This document shows positions 6,129-12,298 of a stretch of DNA of 12,298 nucleotides, in pieces (position 1 is the first letter of the stretch; each line of letters begins with the position of its first letter). Origin of the DNA: Robiginitomaculum sp. (lineage in GTDB: Bacteria; Pseudomonadota; Alphaproteobacteria; Caulobacterales; Maricaulaceae); NCBI GenBank assembly GCA_002733485.1, contig NVVU01000024.1, forward strand, positions 23,955-36,252. The letters run 5' to 3'. A model generated the notes under the pieces. That model was given only the letters and a program-made list of their open reading frames with translations. It made no database searches and was not told the DNA's origin. The position numbers and the translations under genes are program-made.

Positions 6129-8107
6129 TGAAAACTCACCAACAACTGATCTGCATCTACTGTGGCACCAGCTTCTACATGCACCGTCTCAATAACCGCA
6201 TCACGCTCGGCCCGAATGACATTTTCCATTTTCATGGCCTCTACCACCAATAAACTGTCGCCAACCTGCACCTTGTCGCCTTCGCTTACAGCAATCCGCA
6301 CCACCGAACCCGGCATCGGGCTGGAAACCTGATTACCAGTTTCCGGCTTTTCTTTTTCGGGCAGTATCGCATGAATTTGCGCCGCACGGGGCGAACAGAC
6401 AATGGCCGTGACCGATACGCCTCTGGATTTAAGGTCATACCCTTCGGTCAAATTTTCAGACTGCACGGCAAAACTTCGCCCATCCAGAACGGCTGCAAAC
6501 AAGGACTGTCCGGGTACCCAACCGGTTTCCAGATGCCGCCATTTCCCATCTACGAAAATATCGGCACCGCCCTCACAAAGAGTGATCTGGACGGCACATG
6601 GTTCCCGGTTCAGCAAAACCACCCAGTCGCGGCGCGGCGTGGCAATCGGGGATATTCGCCCGGAAACCTGCGCGGCGCGGGCCTCCAATTGGGCATGAAT
6701 ATAGGCGGCCGTCGCAATCAGGTGCCGGGTTTGGCGCTTGGTTGGTTTGACACCATTAAATCCGTCCGGAAATTCCTCGGCAATATAGCCAGTGGTCAAC
6801 TGGCCAGATGCAAAGCGTTTCTGACCCAAAACAGCAGCCAGAAAGGGCGTGTTGGCTTGCACCCCTTTGATTTCAAACCGGTCCAGCGCCCACAACATTC
6901 TTTTGATGCTCGCTTTGCGATCCCGCGCATGAGTGATCAATTTGGCGATCATTGGATCATAAAATATCGATATCTGGTCGCCCTCGCGCACGCCGCTATC
7001 AATCCGCACCTGATCCGATTGTTCAGGGGTTCGAAAATGCCGTAACCGGCCAATTGAGGGTAAAAACCCGCGATACGGGTCTTCGGCATAGATCCGGGTT
7101 TCAATGGCCCAACCTGATATTCCAATATCCTTTTGCGTAAATGCCAGTTTCTCACCAGCCGCGATGCGGATCATCTGTTCAACCAGATCAATTCCAGTAA
7201 TCATTTCGGTTACCGGGTGTTCAACCTGCAACCGCGTATTCATTTCCAGAAAAAAGAAATTACGGTCTTTATCGACGATAAACTCGACGGTGCCAGCGCT
7301 GTCATAATCAACGGCTTGCGACAGAGCCACGGCTTGCGCGCCCATTTTGGCCCGGGTTTCCTCGTCCAGAAACGGACTTGGCGCTTCCTCGATAACCTTC
7401 TGATTTCGCCGCTGGATGGAACACTCGCGTTCGTTTAAGTGAATACAACTGCCGTGCTTGTCGCCCAACACTTGGATTTCGATATGGCGCGGGTCTTCGA
7501 TAAATTTTTCAATGAAAATTCTGGTGTCGCCAAAGGCGGCTTTGGCTTCATTACGCGCCGAAACAAACCCTTCTAGGGCCTCCGCCTTGTTCCAGGCGAT
7601 CCGCATCCCCTTGCCACCACCGCCGGCTGAGGCCTTGATCATCACCGGATAGCCGACTTTGGCCGCAATATCGGCTGCTTCTTCCGGGGTTTCAATCAGG
7701 CCCATATGCCCTGGCACAGTAGAGACACCGGCGTCACCCGCAAATTTCTTGGAGGCGATCTTATCTCCCATGATCTCAATAGCTTTGATATTGGGACCAA
7801 TAAACGCGATACCCGCTTCGGCCAATTGTGCGGCGAAGCTGGCATTTTCAGACAAAAACCCAAAGCCGGGATGAACTGCATCGGCTCCGGTTTTCTTGGC
7901 GGCTGCCAAAATTTTATCGGCCAGCAAATAGCTTTCTGCCGCAGGGCTACCACCAATATGAACGGCTTCGTCGGCCTGTTCGACGGCCAGCGATCCGGCG
8001 TCGGCATCCGAATACACCAGTACGCTGGCAATCTTCATTTTTCGCAAAGCGCGCAAAACCCGCACGGCAATTTCACCGCGATTGGCAATCAGAATTTTCT
8101 TGAACAA
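6125..8107 (-). CDS. pccA: Propionyl-CoA carboxylase, alpha (biotin carboxylase/biotin carrier) subunit
   Basis: The alpha subunit carboxylates its own biotin using ATP and bicarbonate and passes CO2 to the beta subunit, which makes methylmalonyl-CoA from propionyl-CoA in the cytoplasm. The 660-residue product starts FKKILIANRGEIA (biotin carboxylase N-domain). It has the ATP-grasp glycine loop KASAGGGGKGMR (158-169), ERECSIQRRNQK (227-238), and EMNTRLQVEHPVTE (288-301). After the linking domain come CSPRAAQ and the carrier domain with EAMKMEN, biotinyl lysine about K626. PCC rather than MCC is favoured by the EIMGDKIASKKFAG, HMGLIE and EDPYRGFLPSIGRL segments. The start is TTG 8107, with AAGGGGG (8119-8113) 5 bases upstream and the family's usual MFKKILIANRGE beginning; the frame is open to 8302, but that extension is not family-like. 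No pccB is in the window. The stop overlaps the next gene by ATGA. Confidence 0.93.
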   Translation of the reverse strand: MFKKILIANRGEIAVRVLRALRKMKIASVLVYSDADAGSLAVEQADEAVHIGGSPAAESYLLADKILAAAKKTGADAVHPGFGFLSENASFAAQLAEAGIAFIGPNIKAIEIMGDKIASKKFAGDAGVSTVPGHMGLIETPEEAADIAAKVGYPVMIKASAGGGGKGMRIAWNKAEALEGFVSARNEAKAAFGDTRIFIEKFIEDPRHIEIQVLGDKHGSCIHLNERECSIQRRNQKVIEEAPSPFLDEETRAKMGAQAVALSQAVDYDSAGTVEFIVDKDRNFFFLEMNTRLQVEHPVTEMITGIDLVEQMIRIAAGEKLAFTQKDIGISGWAIETRIYAEDPYRGFLPSIGRLRHFRTPEQSDQVRIDSGVREGDQISIFYDPMIAKLITHARDRKASIKRMLWALDRFEIKGVQANTPFLAAVLGQKRFASGQLTTGYIAEEFPDGFNGVKPTKRQTRHLIATAAYIHAQLEARAAQVSGRISPIATPRRDWVVLLNREPCAVQITLCEGGADIFVDGKWRHLETGWVPGQSLFAAVLDGRSFAVQSENLTEGYDLKSRGVSVTAIVCSPRAAQIHAILPEKEKPETGNQVSSPMPGSVVRIAVSEGDKVQVGDSLLVVEAMKMENVIRAERDAVIETVHVEAGATVDADQLLVSFQ

Positions 8108-8177
8108 GCAGACCCCCTTACATGACGCAAACAATGGAATGCCTTGTTCTAACCTTCCCATATCAATTGAACAATGG

Positions 8178-8194
8178 GGTGCAGCATTTGCACC
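8178..8194. promoter_or_regulatory. Palindrome in the pccA/GH5 divergent gap (possible operator)
   Basis: GGTGCA (8178-8183), GCATT, TGCACC (8189-8194) is a perfect 6-bp inverted repeat near the middle of the 129-bp gap between the divergent pccA and GH5 starts. Position and symmetry suit a dimeric regulator. From memory, the alphaproteobacterial propionate regulator PccR recognises TTTGCAAA-type half-sites; the site here has only the TTTGCA core (8187-8192), so the match is partial. Confidence 0.4.
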
Positions 8195-8236
8195 ACTGTT
8201 AGCCAAATTCAAAGGTTTGAGCGCTAGGCTTACTCC

Positions 8237-9238
8237 ATGCGACCCTTTATCTGCTTTTTGTTTCTGCTGAGCGCCTGCGCCCCCAGCCCGGCACCGGCGC
8301 AAGCGGCCCGGTTTCCTGCCGGACGCTGCATCAACATGGCCAATGCCCTAAACGCACCCAATGAGGGTGACTGGACCTATCGCATTGAACAAAGTCATAT
8401 CGAGATGGTGGCACAGGCCGGGTTTGACAGCATAAGGGTGCCAATAGCTTGGTCGGCCCATGCGGCGCACGTTGCGCCCTATTCCATTGAACCTGAATTT
8501 TTCACGCGAATTGACCAAGTAATCAGTCAAGCGTTCGATAACGACCTGATGTTTATTCTGGACGTGCATAATTTTGAGGCATTGAACGAGAACCCGGCCC
8601 GCGAGACCCCTCGCATGCGCGCCATTTGGCAACAAATCGCTTGGCACTATGCCAATGCGCCAGACGGATTGGTGTTCGAATTACTAAATGAGCCAATGGG
8701 CAAAATGAAAGGCCGACGTTGGGAAAAGTTGATGCGCCAGTTGATCGCCGATATTCGACAAACCAATCCGGACCGATGGCTCATTGTCGGTGGCGATAAT
8801 TGGAACTCGCTGGACGGATTGGCCCGTTTGGACGCCCCCTATGATCGGCGTTTGGTCCTGACCTATCATGATTACGAGCCGTATGAATTCACCCATCAAG
8901 GGGCAAGCTGGTTCAAAAATCCGCCGCCGGTCGGAACCAGTTGGGGCACAGCCAAAGAACAGGCCGAGCTGCGGGCCAGAGCGGCTCGGGCTGCGCGCAT
9001 ACGGGACAAAACCGGCATGCCGGTCTGGCTTGGCGAGTTTGGCTCGCACCAAAAGGCACCAGCAGCGTCCAGAGTTCGTTGGACCAAAGCTATGCGCCAC
9101 GCGCTGGCCGCCGAAGATATTGGCTGGTGCGCCTTTGATTTTGCCGCTGAGTTTTCATTCTGGTCACCCGCAACACAGAGCTGGAACCGGGACTTGCTAG
9201 ACGCGCTTTTGGGTGATCAGATGGAATTGCGGCAATAG
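8237..9238 (+). CDS. Glycoside hydrolase family 5 (endoglucanase-like) lipoprotein
   Basis: GH5 enzymes hydrolyse beta-1,4 glucans and related polysaccharides with retention. The 333-residue product has a lipoprotein signal peptide with lipobox LLSAC (C14; alanine at +2, so outer-membrane sorting is likely). It then carries the GH5 TIM-barrel landmarks in order: IRVPI (R67), DVHNF (H111), FELLNEP with acid/base E152, YHDYEPYEFTHQG (H211, Y213), and VWLGEFG with nucleophile E267. All catalytic positions are present. Length suits a single catalytic domain with no carbohydrate-binding module. The start ATG 8237 sits directly before the signal peptide; the Shine-Dalgarno sequence is weak. It is divergent from pccA and 30 bases ahead of the DUF302 gene, probably one transcript. 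The exact substrate (cellulose, beta-glucan or mannan) is not decidable. Confidence 0.93.
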   Translation: MRPFICFLFLLSACAPSPAPAQAARFPAGRCINMANALNAPNEGDWTYRIEQSHIEMVAQAGFDSIRVPIAWSAHAAHVAPYSIEPEFFTRIDQVISQAFDNDLMFILDVHNFEALNENPARETPRMRAIWQQIAWHYANAPDGLVFELLNEPMGKMKGRRWEKLMRQLIADIRQTNPDRWLIVGGDNWNSLDGLARLDAPYDRRLVLTYHDYEPYEFTHQGASWFKNPPPVGTSWGTAKEQAELRARAARAARIRDKTGMPVWLGEFGSHQKAPAASRVRWTKAMRHALAAEDIGWCAFDFAAEFSFWSPATQSWNRDLLDALLGDQMELRQ

Positions 9239-9252
9239 ATTGATTTACCCCC

Positions 9253-9267
9253 GAATTCGGAGAATTC
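9253..9267 (+). promoter_or_regulatory. Hairpin-forming repeat enclosing the Shine-Dalgarno of the DUF302 gene
   Basis: GAATTCGGAGAATTC consists of two self-complementary GAATTC hexamers around GGA, directly before ATG 9269. The two arms can pair in mRNA with a 3-base loop, which would put the GGAG Shine-Dalgarno bases in the loop and 3' arm. It could modulate translation of the downstream lipoprotein relative to the GH5 gene; this is inferred from sequence only. Confidence 0.4.
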
Positions 9268-9268
9268 C

Positions 9269-9736
9269 ATGCGAAACCTTGTTCTGGCAATTTGTACATT
9301 TGCCCTCATTTCCTGTGCGCCCAATGTACAGGAACTTGATGATGTCTTGATTGAAAAACCCTCGGCTTTCTCAGTTGCACAGACCACTGATCGTTTGGTG
9401 TCCGAGGTGCAGGCCAAAGGTGCAAAAGTGTTCGCCCGGATCAATCACGGAGCGGGCGCTCGAAAAATGGGCGCTGATATTGGCGATATTGAACTACTGA
9501 TTTTTGGAAACCCAAAAATGGGAACGCCTCTGATCAGTCAACAGGCTCGGATCGGGCTGGACCTGCCCTTGAAAATCCTGATCTGGCAAGAGGATGGTCA
9601 AACCAAAATGGGTTTTAACGATCCGGCCAAATTGGGCGAGTGGTATGGCTTGGAACCAACCGATCCAACTCTCACCAAAATGCGCGGTGTGCTTGAACAC
9701 GTCACCCGCGAGGCTGGACGCGCCGATAAGGAATAA
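9269..9736 (+). CDS. DUF302 domain lipoprotein
   Basis: The 155-residue product has a lipoprotein signal with lipobox LISC (C16), then a DUF302 domain over about residues 33-140. The family pattern is clear: FSVAQTTDRLVSEVQAKG, KVFARINHGAGA, IELLIFGNPKMGTPLI, LDLPLKILIW, then a GLEP-containing end. DUF302 proteins are small, often exported, and have no settled biochemical role. GGAG lies about 7 bases before ATG 9269, inside a GAATTC repeat. The gene follows the GH5 lipoprotein by 30 bases on the same strand, suggesting co-transcription, and ends 25 bases from the convergent cytochrome gene with no clear terminator between them. Confidence 0.9.
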   Translation: MRNLVLAICTFALISCAPNVQELDDVLIEKPSAFSVAQTTDRLVSEVQAKGAKVFARINHGAGARKMGADIGDIELLIFGNPKMGTPLISQQARIGLDLPLKILIWQEDGQTKMGFNDPAKLGEWYGLEPTDPTLTKMRGVLEHVTREAGRADKE

Positions 9737-9761
9737 ACCAACACCATTATGGCGTCCGGGT

Positions 9762-10901
9762 TTACCCTTCAATCTTGCATTCGCCGGACATGGCATTGAT
9801 CCAGTTTGCGATCAGGGCAACGCCCTCATGATCAATGGTCGAGCGCCCCAGCTCCGGCATCATTACCGCTGGATTGGTTGAGTTCATCCGGTACCACAGA
9901 ATAGATGCCTCGGCCTGCCCCGGAACAATATCAAACTTGCGACCACCTGTGCCCTGCCCAGCCGCCACCGGCGGTTTGCACAGGCCGGAATTCCCACCAG
10001 TATAATCGTCTCCCGGCAAGTCCAGATACAAAGCAGAAGTATCCGCCGCGCCATGCGGGTTATGGCAATGACCGCAATTGATATCGAGATAGGCAGCTGC
10101 ACGACCTTCCAGCAAAGCTCTCTCATCCTGCCAGTTGGCATTGCGTGGATGTTGCTCCGCCGGATTAAACCCGTCCAGAATTCCCAAATCGGACAGGTGC
10201 GCCAATTGGTTCTGTTCGCCATCGACGTATGGATACACCTTGTTCAAATGACGCGGGGCTGGACCGATCGGCGCGATCTGTTTGGTCGTCGCATTGACCG
10301 CATGGCAACCGGCGCATTGATTGGCATTAGGAACCACATAGGCAAAGCTCTGCTGATCCCCATCGGGCAATTGCAACGTTAAAGATTGCACACCACCCGT
10401 GCGCTCCAAAACCGCATCAGTTTGCGCCTCATTCCAGATGTAGGGAAGCGCCACCCACCCGGCTTCGCGGTGGACCAACACACGGGTTTCAATCAATCTG
10501 ACCTTGGCCAGATTCAAACCCTCACCGGCAAAGTCGTCGCCGGTATATTTAGTGTTCAACAATTGTCCGGCATCATCTTTTGGATAAAAGAAGGTTTTCG
10601 ACAACACGGACCCCACCGGAAAATCCAGCGCCTGACTGGTGCGGTAGTTGGCAAACCTTCCGGGGGGTACATAGAGCGTCCGCAATTTGTGGGCTGCATC
10701 GGTAAAAAGCGGCGTATTCAAATCATACGGCACAACATGCTGGCCCAAGGCCAAACTGCCTGATTTGGCAACAACAACAACACCCCAATCACTTAAATTT
10801 TCTGGATTTTCCTCCAAAAAAACCGATACAGATTGCTCAGTTGGCGCACATGCAGCCAAGGTAAGCAGAACCCCAAAACCCAAAAACCATTTCTGGTTCA
10901 A
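9762..10901 (-). CDS. Diheme c-type cytochrome lipoprotein, SO_2930/HNE_0200 family
   Basis: The 379-residue product has a lipoprotein signal with lipobox LAAC (C18) and two heme c sites, CAGCH (196-200) and CGHCH (276-280), so it is exported and heme-bearing. VMMPELG near 346-352 offers a methionine axial ligand. The N-terminal half, with YDLNTPLFTDAAHKLR and YVPPG, and the overall layout match the family known as TIGR03806 (SO_2930-type diheme cytochrome), known to occur paired with a parallel beta-helix protein, exactly the gene upstream here. The start is TTG 10901-10899, with GGAGGT (10913-10908) six bases before it; the TTG overlaps the upstream stop as TTGA. Electron donor, acceptor and substrate of this pair are unknown. 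Confidence 0.92.
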   Translation of the reverse strand: MNQKWFLGFGVLLTLAACAPTEQSVSVFLEENPENLSDWGVVVVAKSGSLALGQHVVPYDLNTPLFTDAAHKLRTLYVPPGRFANYRTSQALDFPVGSVLSKTFFYPKDDAGQLLNTKYTGDDFAGEGLNLAKVRLIETRVLVHREAGWVALPYIWNEAQTDAVLERTGGVQSLTLQLPDGDQQSFAYVVPNANQCAGCHAVNATTKQIAPIGPAPRHLNKVYPYVDGEQNQLAHLSDLGILDGFNPAEQHPRNANWQDERALLEGRAAAYLDINCGHCHNPHGAADTSALYLDLPGDDYTGGNSGLCKPPVAAGQGTGGRKFDIVPGQAEASILWYRMNSTNPAVMMPELGRSTIDHEGVALIANWINAMSGECKIEG

Positions 10902-12127
10902 AGTGTTACCTCCGGCAATGGTGGCAATGTGCAGTCATAGGCGCTTTGATCCATGCTGGGTGACTTATTGCCATTAGGACCGTCGATATTGATCACTTCT
11001 GCCGCACCATTTTGCACACATAAACGCTTGGTGTCGGCGGGCAGTTCCGGATTAGCAAAACCATCCCACAGGATATCCGGCAAGCGGCCTTTCAGGCCAA
11101 ACATGGCAATCCGCAAGGCCTTCATTTCCAGCATGTCCGGCGAATTACCACCGCCTTCAAATATATTGTCATGGATATAAATCTCTTCCGGGTACGGATC
11201 GAAACTCTCCTTGATTCCGGCCTCGGTCATCGAGCCGATCGAGAAATAACTGGAAACCACCACATTTGAGGTCTTGTTGTTCTTGATAACATTTTCAAAA
11301 ATTTCGACTTGGTCATTGGCGCTGATGATAATGCCAGTCCCGGCCGGAACGCTGGCCACAATCGCACCCTTGTGAGCGAAGTTCTTGAGGTTATTTTCAA
11401 AAACCTGATTGTGGTGTACCCGGGTCTGGTAGCCGCGTTGTTCCAGATTGGGCAGATTGAACACCAAAATGCCGCCAGTATTGTTAGTTGCCACATTTTC
11501 ATAGACATCGGCATTGATCGAGTTTTCGACCTCCAGCCCGGCCACATTGTATTCAGCCCGGTTACGCCGCATGATAATGTTGCGAGACTGGCCGATATAA
11601 ATACCGGCATCCGACGCACCAATTGCAATGCAATCCTCAACCAGAACGTTGGTGGTTTGCACCGGATAAATGCCATAGGCACCATTGTCTTTATCCGGGC
11701 CATTGGTCCATTCGGTACGAACCCCCCGGATCACAATATTATTGCCTTCATTGACTTTGAGCGCATCGCCAATGGTGTCTTCAATGGCCAGATGTTCAAT
11801 GGTAAAATCATTGGCCGTGACCAACAATCCTTCGGCTCCGGCGATCTGGTTTTTGAACGATAAAATGGTTTTATCGTGCCCCGCCCCACGAATGGTCACG
11901 CCATCAACGGTTAGGGAAAGCGAGCGGTCGAACGAGAAAAATCCCTCCGGAATGGTGATGATATCACCGGGTTTTGCATCCAGTAATTGCAACTGCAATT
12001 GCTTTTGATATGCAAGGTTCACCTGCCCCATTTCAGACTGTGAAGCTGATTTTTGGGTAGGTTCCCCGCACGACGCGAGTAATGCGGCGGGCAAGGTCAG
12101 TGCTATAAAAATTTGGTGTAAATTCAT
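10898..12127 (-). CDS. Parallel beta-helix repeat lipoprotein, partner of the diheme cytochrome
   Basis: The 409-residue product has a lipoprotein signal with lipobox LLASC (C20; glycine at +2). It continues with a right-handed parallel beta-helix from about residue 50 to 330, seen as repeated short strands of the type NNIVIRGV, TNVLVEDC, RNIIMRRN, INADVYEN, VEIFENVIKNN and EIYIHDNIF. This matches the TIGR03805 family, whose members occur next to TIGR03806 cytochromes. The beta-helix fold is common in polysaccharide lyases and epimerases, so a carbohydrate-linked role is possible but not shown. The start is ATG 12127, with AGGAG about 8 bases before it, rather than the longer open frame reaching 12175. 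It lies 11 bases after the amidase stop and overlaps the cytochrome by 4 bases, so the three form one operon. Confidence 0.92.
   Translation of the reverse strand: MNLHQIFIALTLPAALLASCGEPTQKSASQSEMGQVNLAYQKQLQLQLLDAKPGDIITIPEGFFSFDRSLSLTVDGVTIRGAGHDKTILSFKNQIAGAEGLLVTANDFTIEHLAIEDTIGDALKVNEGNNIVIRGVRTEWTNGPDKDNGAYGIYPVQTTNVLVEDCIAIGASDAGIYIGQSRNIIMRRNRAEYNVAGLEVENSINADVYENVATNNTGGILVFNLPNLEQRGYQTRVHHNQVFENNLKNFAHKGAIVASVPAGTGIIISANDQVEIFENVIKNNKTSNVVVSSYFSIGSMTEAGIKESFDPYPEEIYIHDNIFEGGGNSPDMLEMKALRIAMFGLKGRLPDILWDGFANPELPADTKRLCVQNGAAEVINIDGPNGNKSPSMDQSAYDCTLPPLPEVTL
10908..10913 (-). promoter_or_regulatory. Strong Shine-Dalgarno that fixes a TTG start
   Basis: GGAGGT on the minus strand sits six bases before TTG 10901, inside the last codons of the beta-helix gene. 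There is no ATG or GTG nearby in that frame, so this site is the main reason to accept the TTG start of the diheme cytochrome. Confidence 0.75.
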
Positions 12128-12138
12128 CGTCAATTCTC

Positions 12139-12298
12139 CTATCCGCTCACCATGTCGGGCCAATCTTGCGCCCATGGTGCAATCTGCTCTAATTGTTCCG
12201 CCAGTGCGAACAAATTAGCTTCATCGCCCCAATTGCCCTCGAATTGCACGCCAACTGGCACATTATCCGCAGTCCGCAATATCGGAACCGACATAGCC
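12139..12298 (-). CDS. Amidase signature family enzyme, C-terminal fragment (start beyond right edge)
   Basis: Only the last 52 residues are in the window. They read MSVPILRTADNVPVGVQFEG, then NWGDEANLFALAEQLEQ and PWAQDWP, which is the usual end of amidase-signature enzymes (the P-A-x-S-x-P, D-x-x-P-V-G-V-Q-F and LA-x-x-LE-x-x-x-PW pattern). Members hydrolyse amide bonds with a Ser-cisSer-Lys triad that lies in the missing part. The stop is TAG (12141-12139), and the next gene begins 11 bases later, so it is the upstream member of the beta-helix/cytochrome operon as far as visible. The substrate cannot be inferred. Confidence 0.8.
   Translation of the reverse strand, partial: AMSVPILRTADNVPVGVQFEGNWGDEANLFALAEQLEQIAPWAQDWPDMVSG

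Noticed and set aside
6371..7045. Long open frame (224 codons) on the plus strand
   Set aside because: It lies wholly inside pccA on the other strand, has no ribosome-binding site or recognisable domain, and pccA is well supported across the whole stretch.
8108..8302. N-terminal extension of pccA
   Set aside because: It has no family similarity, would overlap the GH5 gene start, and the TTG at 8107 has a strong Shine-Dalgarno and the standard N-terminus.
8684..9100. Open frame of 138 codons on the minus strand
   Set aside because: Antisense to the GH5 catalytic core, which contains all expected active-site motifs.
11309..11863. Open frame of 184 codons on the plus strand
   Set aside because: Antisense shadow of the repetitive beta-helix gene; the repeats favour long open frames on the opposite strand.
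1..12298. CRISPR arrays, insertion sequences, rRNA and prophage genes
   Set aside because: I found no spaced direct repeats of CRISPR type, no transposase or integrase motifs and no rRNA sequence on either strand.

Overview
The window looks like chromosomal DNA of an alphaproteobacterium, most likely from the Maricaulales/Hyphomonadaceae-like group. I infer this from the mixture of genes: a stand-alone FliN-like gene beside lipB, a propionyl-CoA carboxylase alpha subunit of alphaproteobacterial type, and a beta-helix/diheme-cytochrome pair whose family names derive partly from Hyphomonas. Base composition is near 50% GC. The left 350 bases are somewhat AT-richer (roughly 40-48% by hand count). 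I see no phage, transposase, CRISPR array or rRNA, and coding density is high. No stretch of more than about 135 bases lacks a gene.

Layout, left to right. (1) 1-221, minus: 5' part of a small membrane-anchored protein of unknown function. (2) 355-441, minus: tRNA-Leu(GAG). (3) 516-821, minus: FliN/SpoA-domain protein, divergent from lipB (890-1594, plus). (4) A small cysteine-containing anchored protein (1580-1891, minus), divergent from an exported beta-lactamase-fold serine hydrolase (1966-3138, plus). The 74-bp gap between them carries tandem 11-bp repeats and a hairpin. (5) A minus-strand block read from right to left: pccA (8107-6125), a DUF805-like membrane protein coupled to it by an ATGA overlap (6128-5421), a second DUF805 protein (5321-4830), a probable terminator (4787-4810), and a large exported coiled-coil protein of unknown function (4758-3148). 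(6) Plus strand, divergent from pccA: a GH5 endoglucanase-like lipoprotein (8237-9238), then a DUF302 lipoprotein (9269-9736). (7) A minus-strand operon entering from the right edge: the C-terminus of an amidase-signature enzyme (12298-12139), a parallel beta-helix lipoprotein (12127-10898), and a diheme c-type cytochrome lipoprotein (10901-9762) overlapping it by TTGA.

How the genes fit together: lipB and pccA are core cofactor and carbon metabolism. Most of the rest is envelope biology. There are four predicted lipoproteins, two further exported proteins, and four predicted inner-membrane or membrane-anchored proteins, counting the truncated one at the left edge. The least-explained parts are the beta-helix/cytochrome pair, whose families are known to travel together without an assigned function, the exported coiled-coil protein with its DUF805 neighbours, and the divergent small-protein/serine-hydrolase pair. 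Three genes (FliN-like, pccA and the cytochrome) appear to start with TTG behind good Shine-Dalgarno sequences, so automatic start calls there may be wrong.
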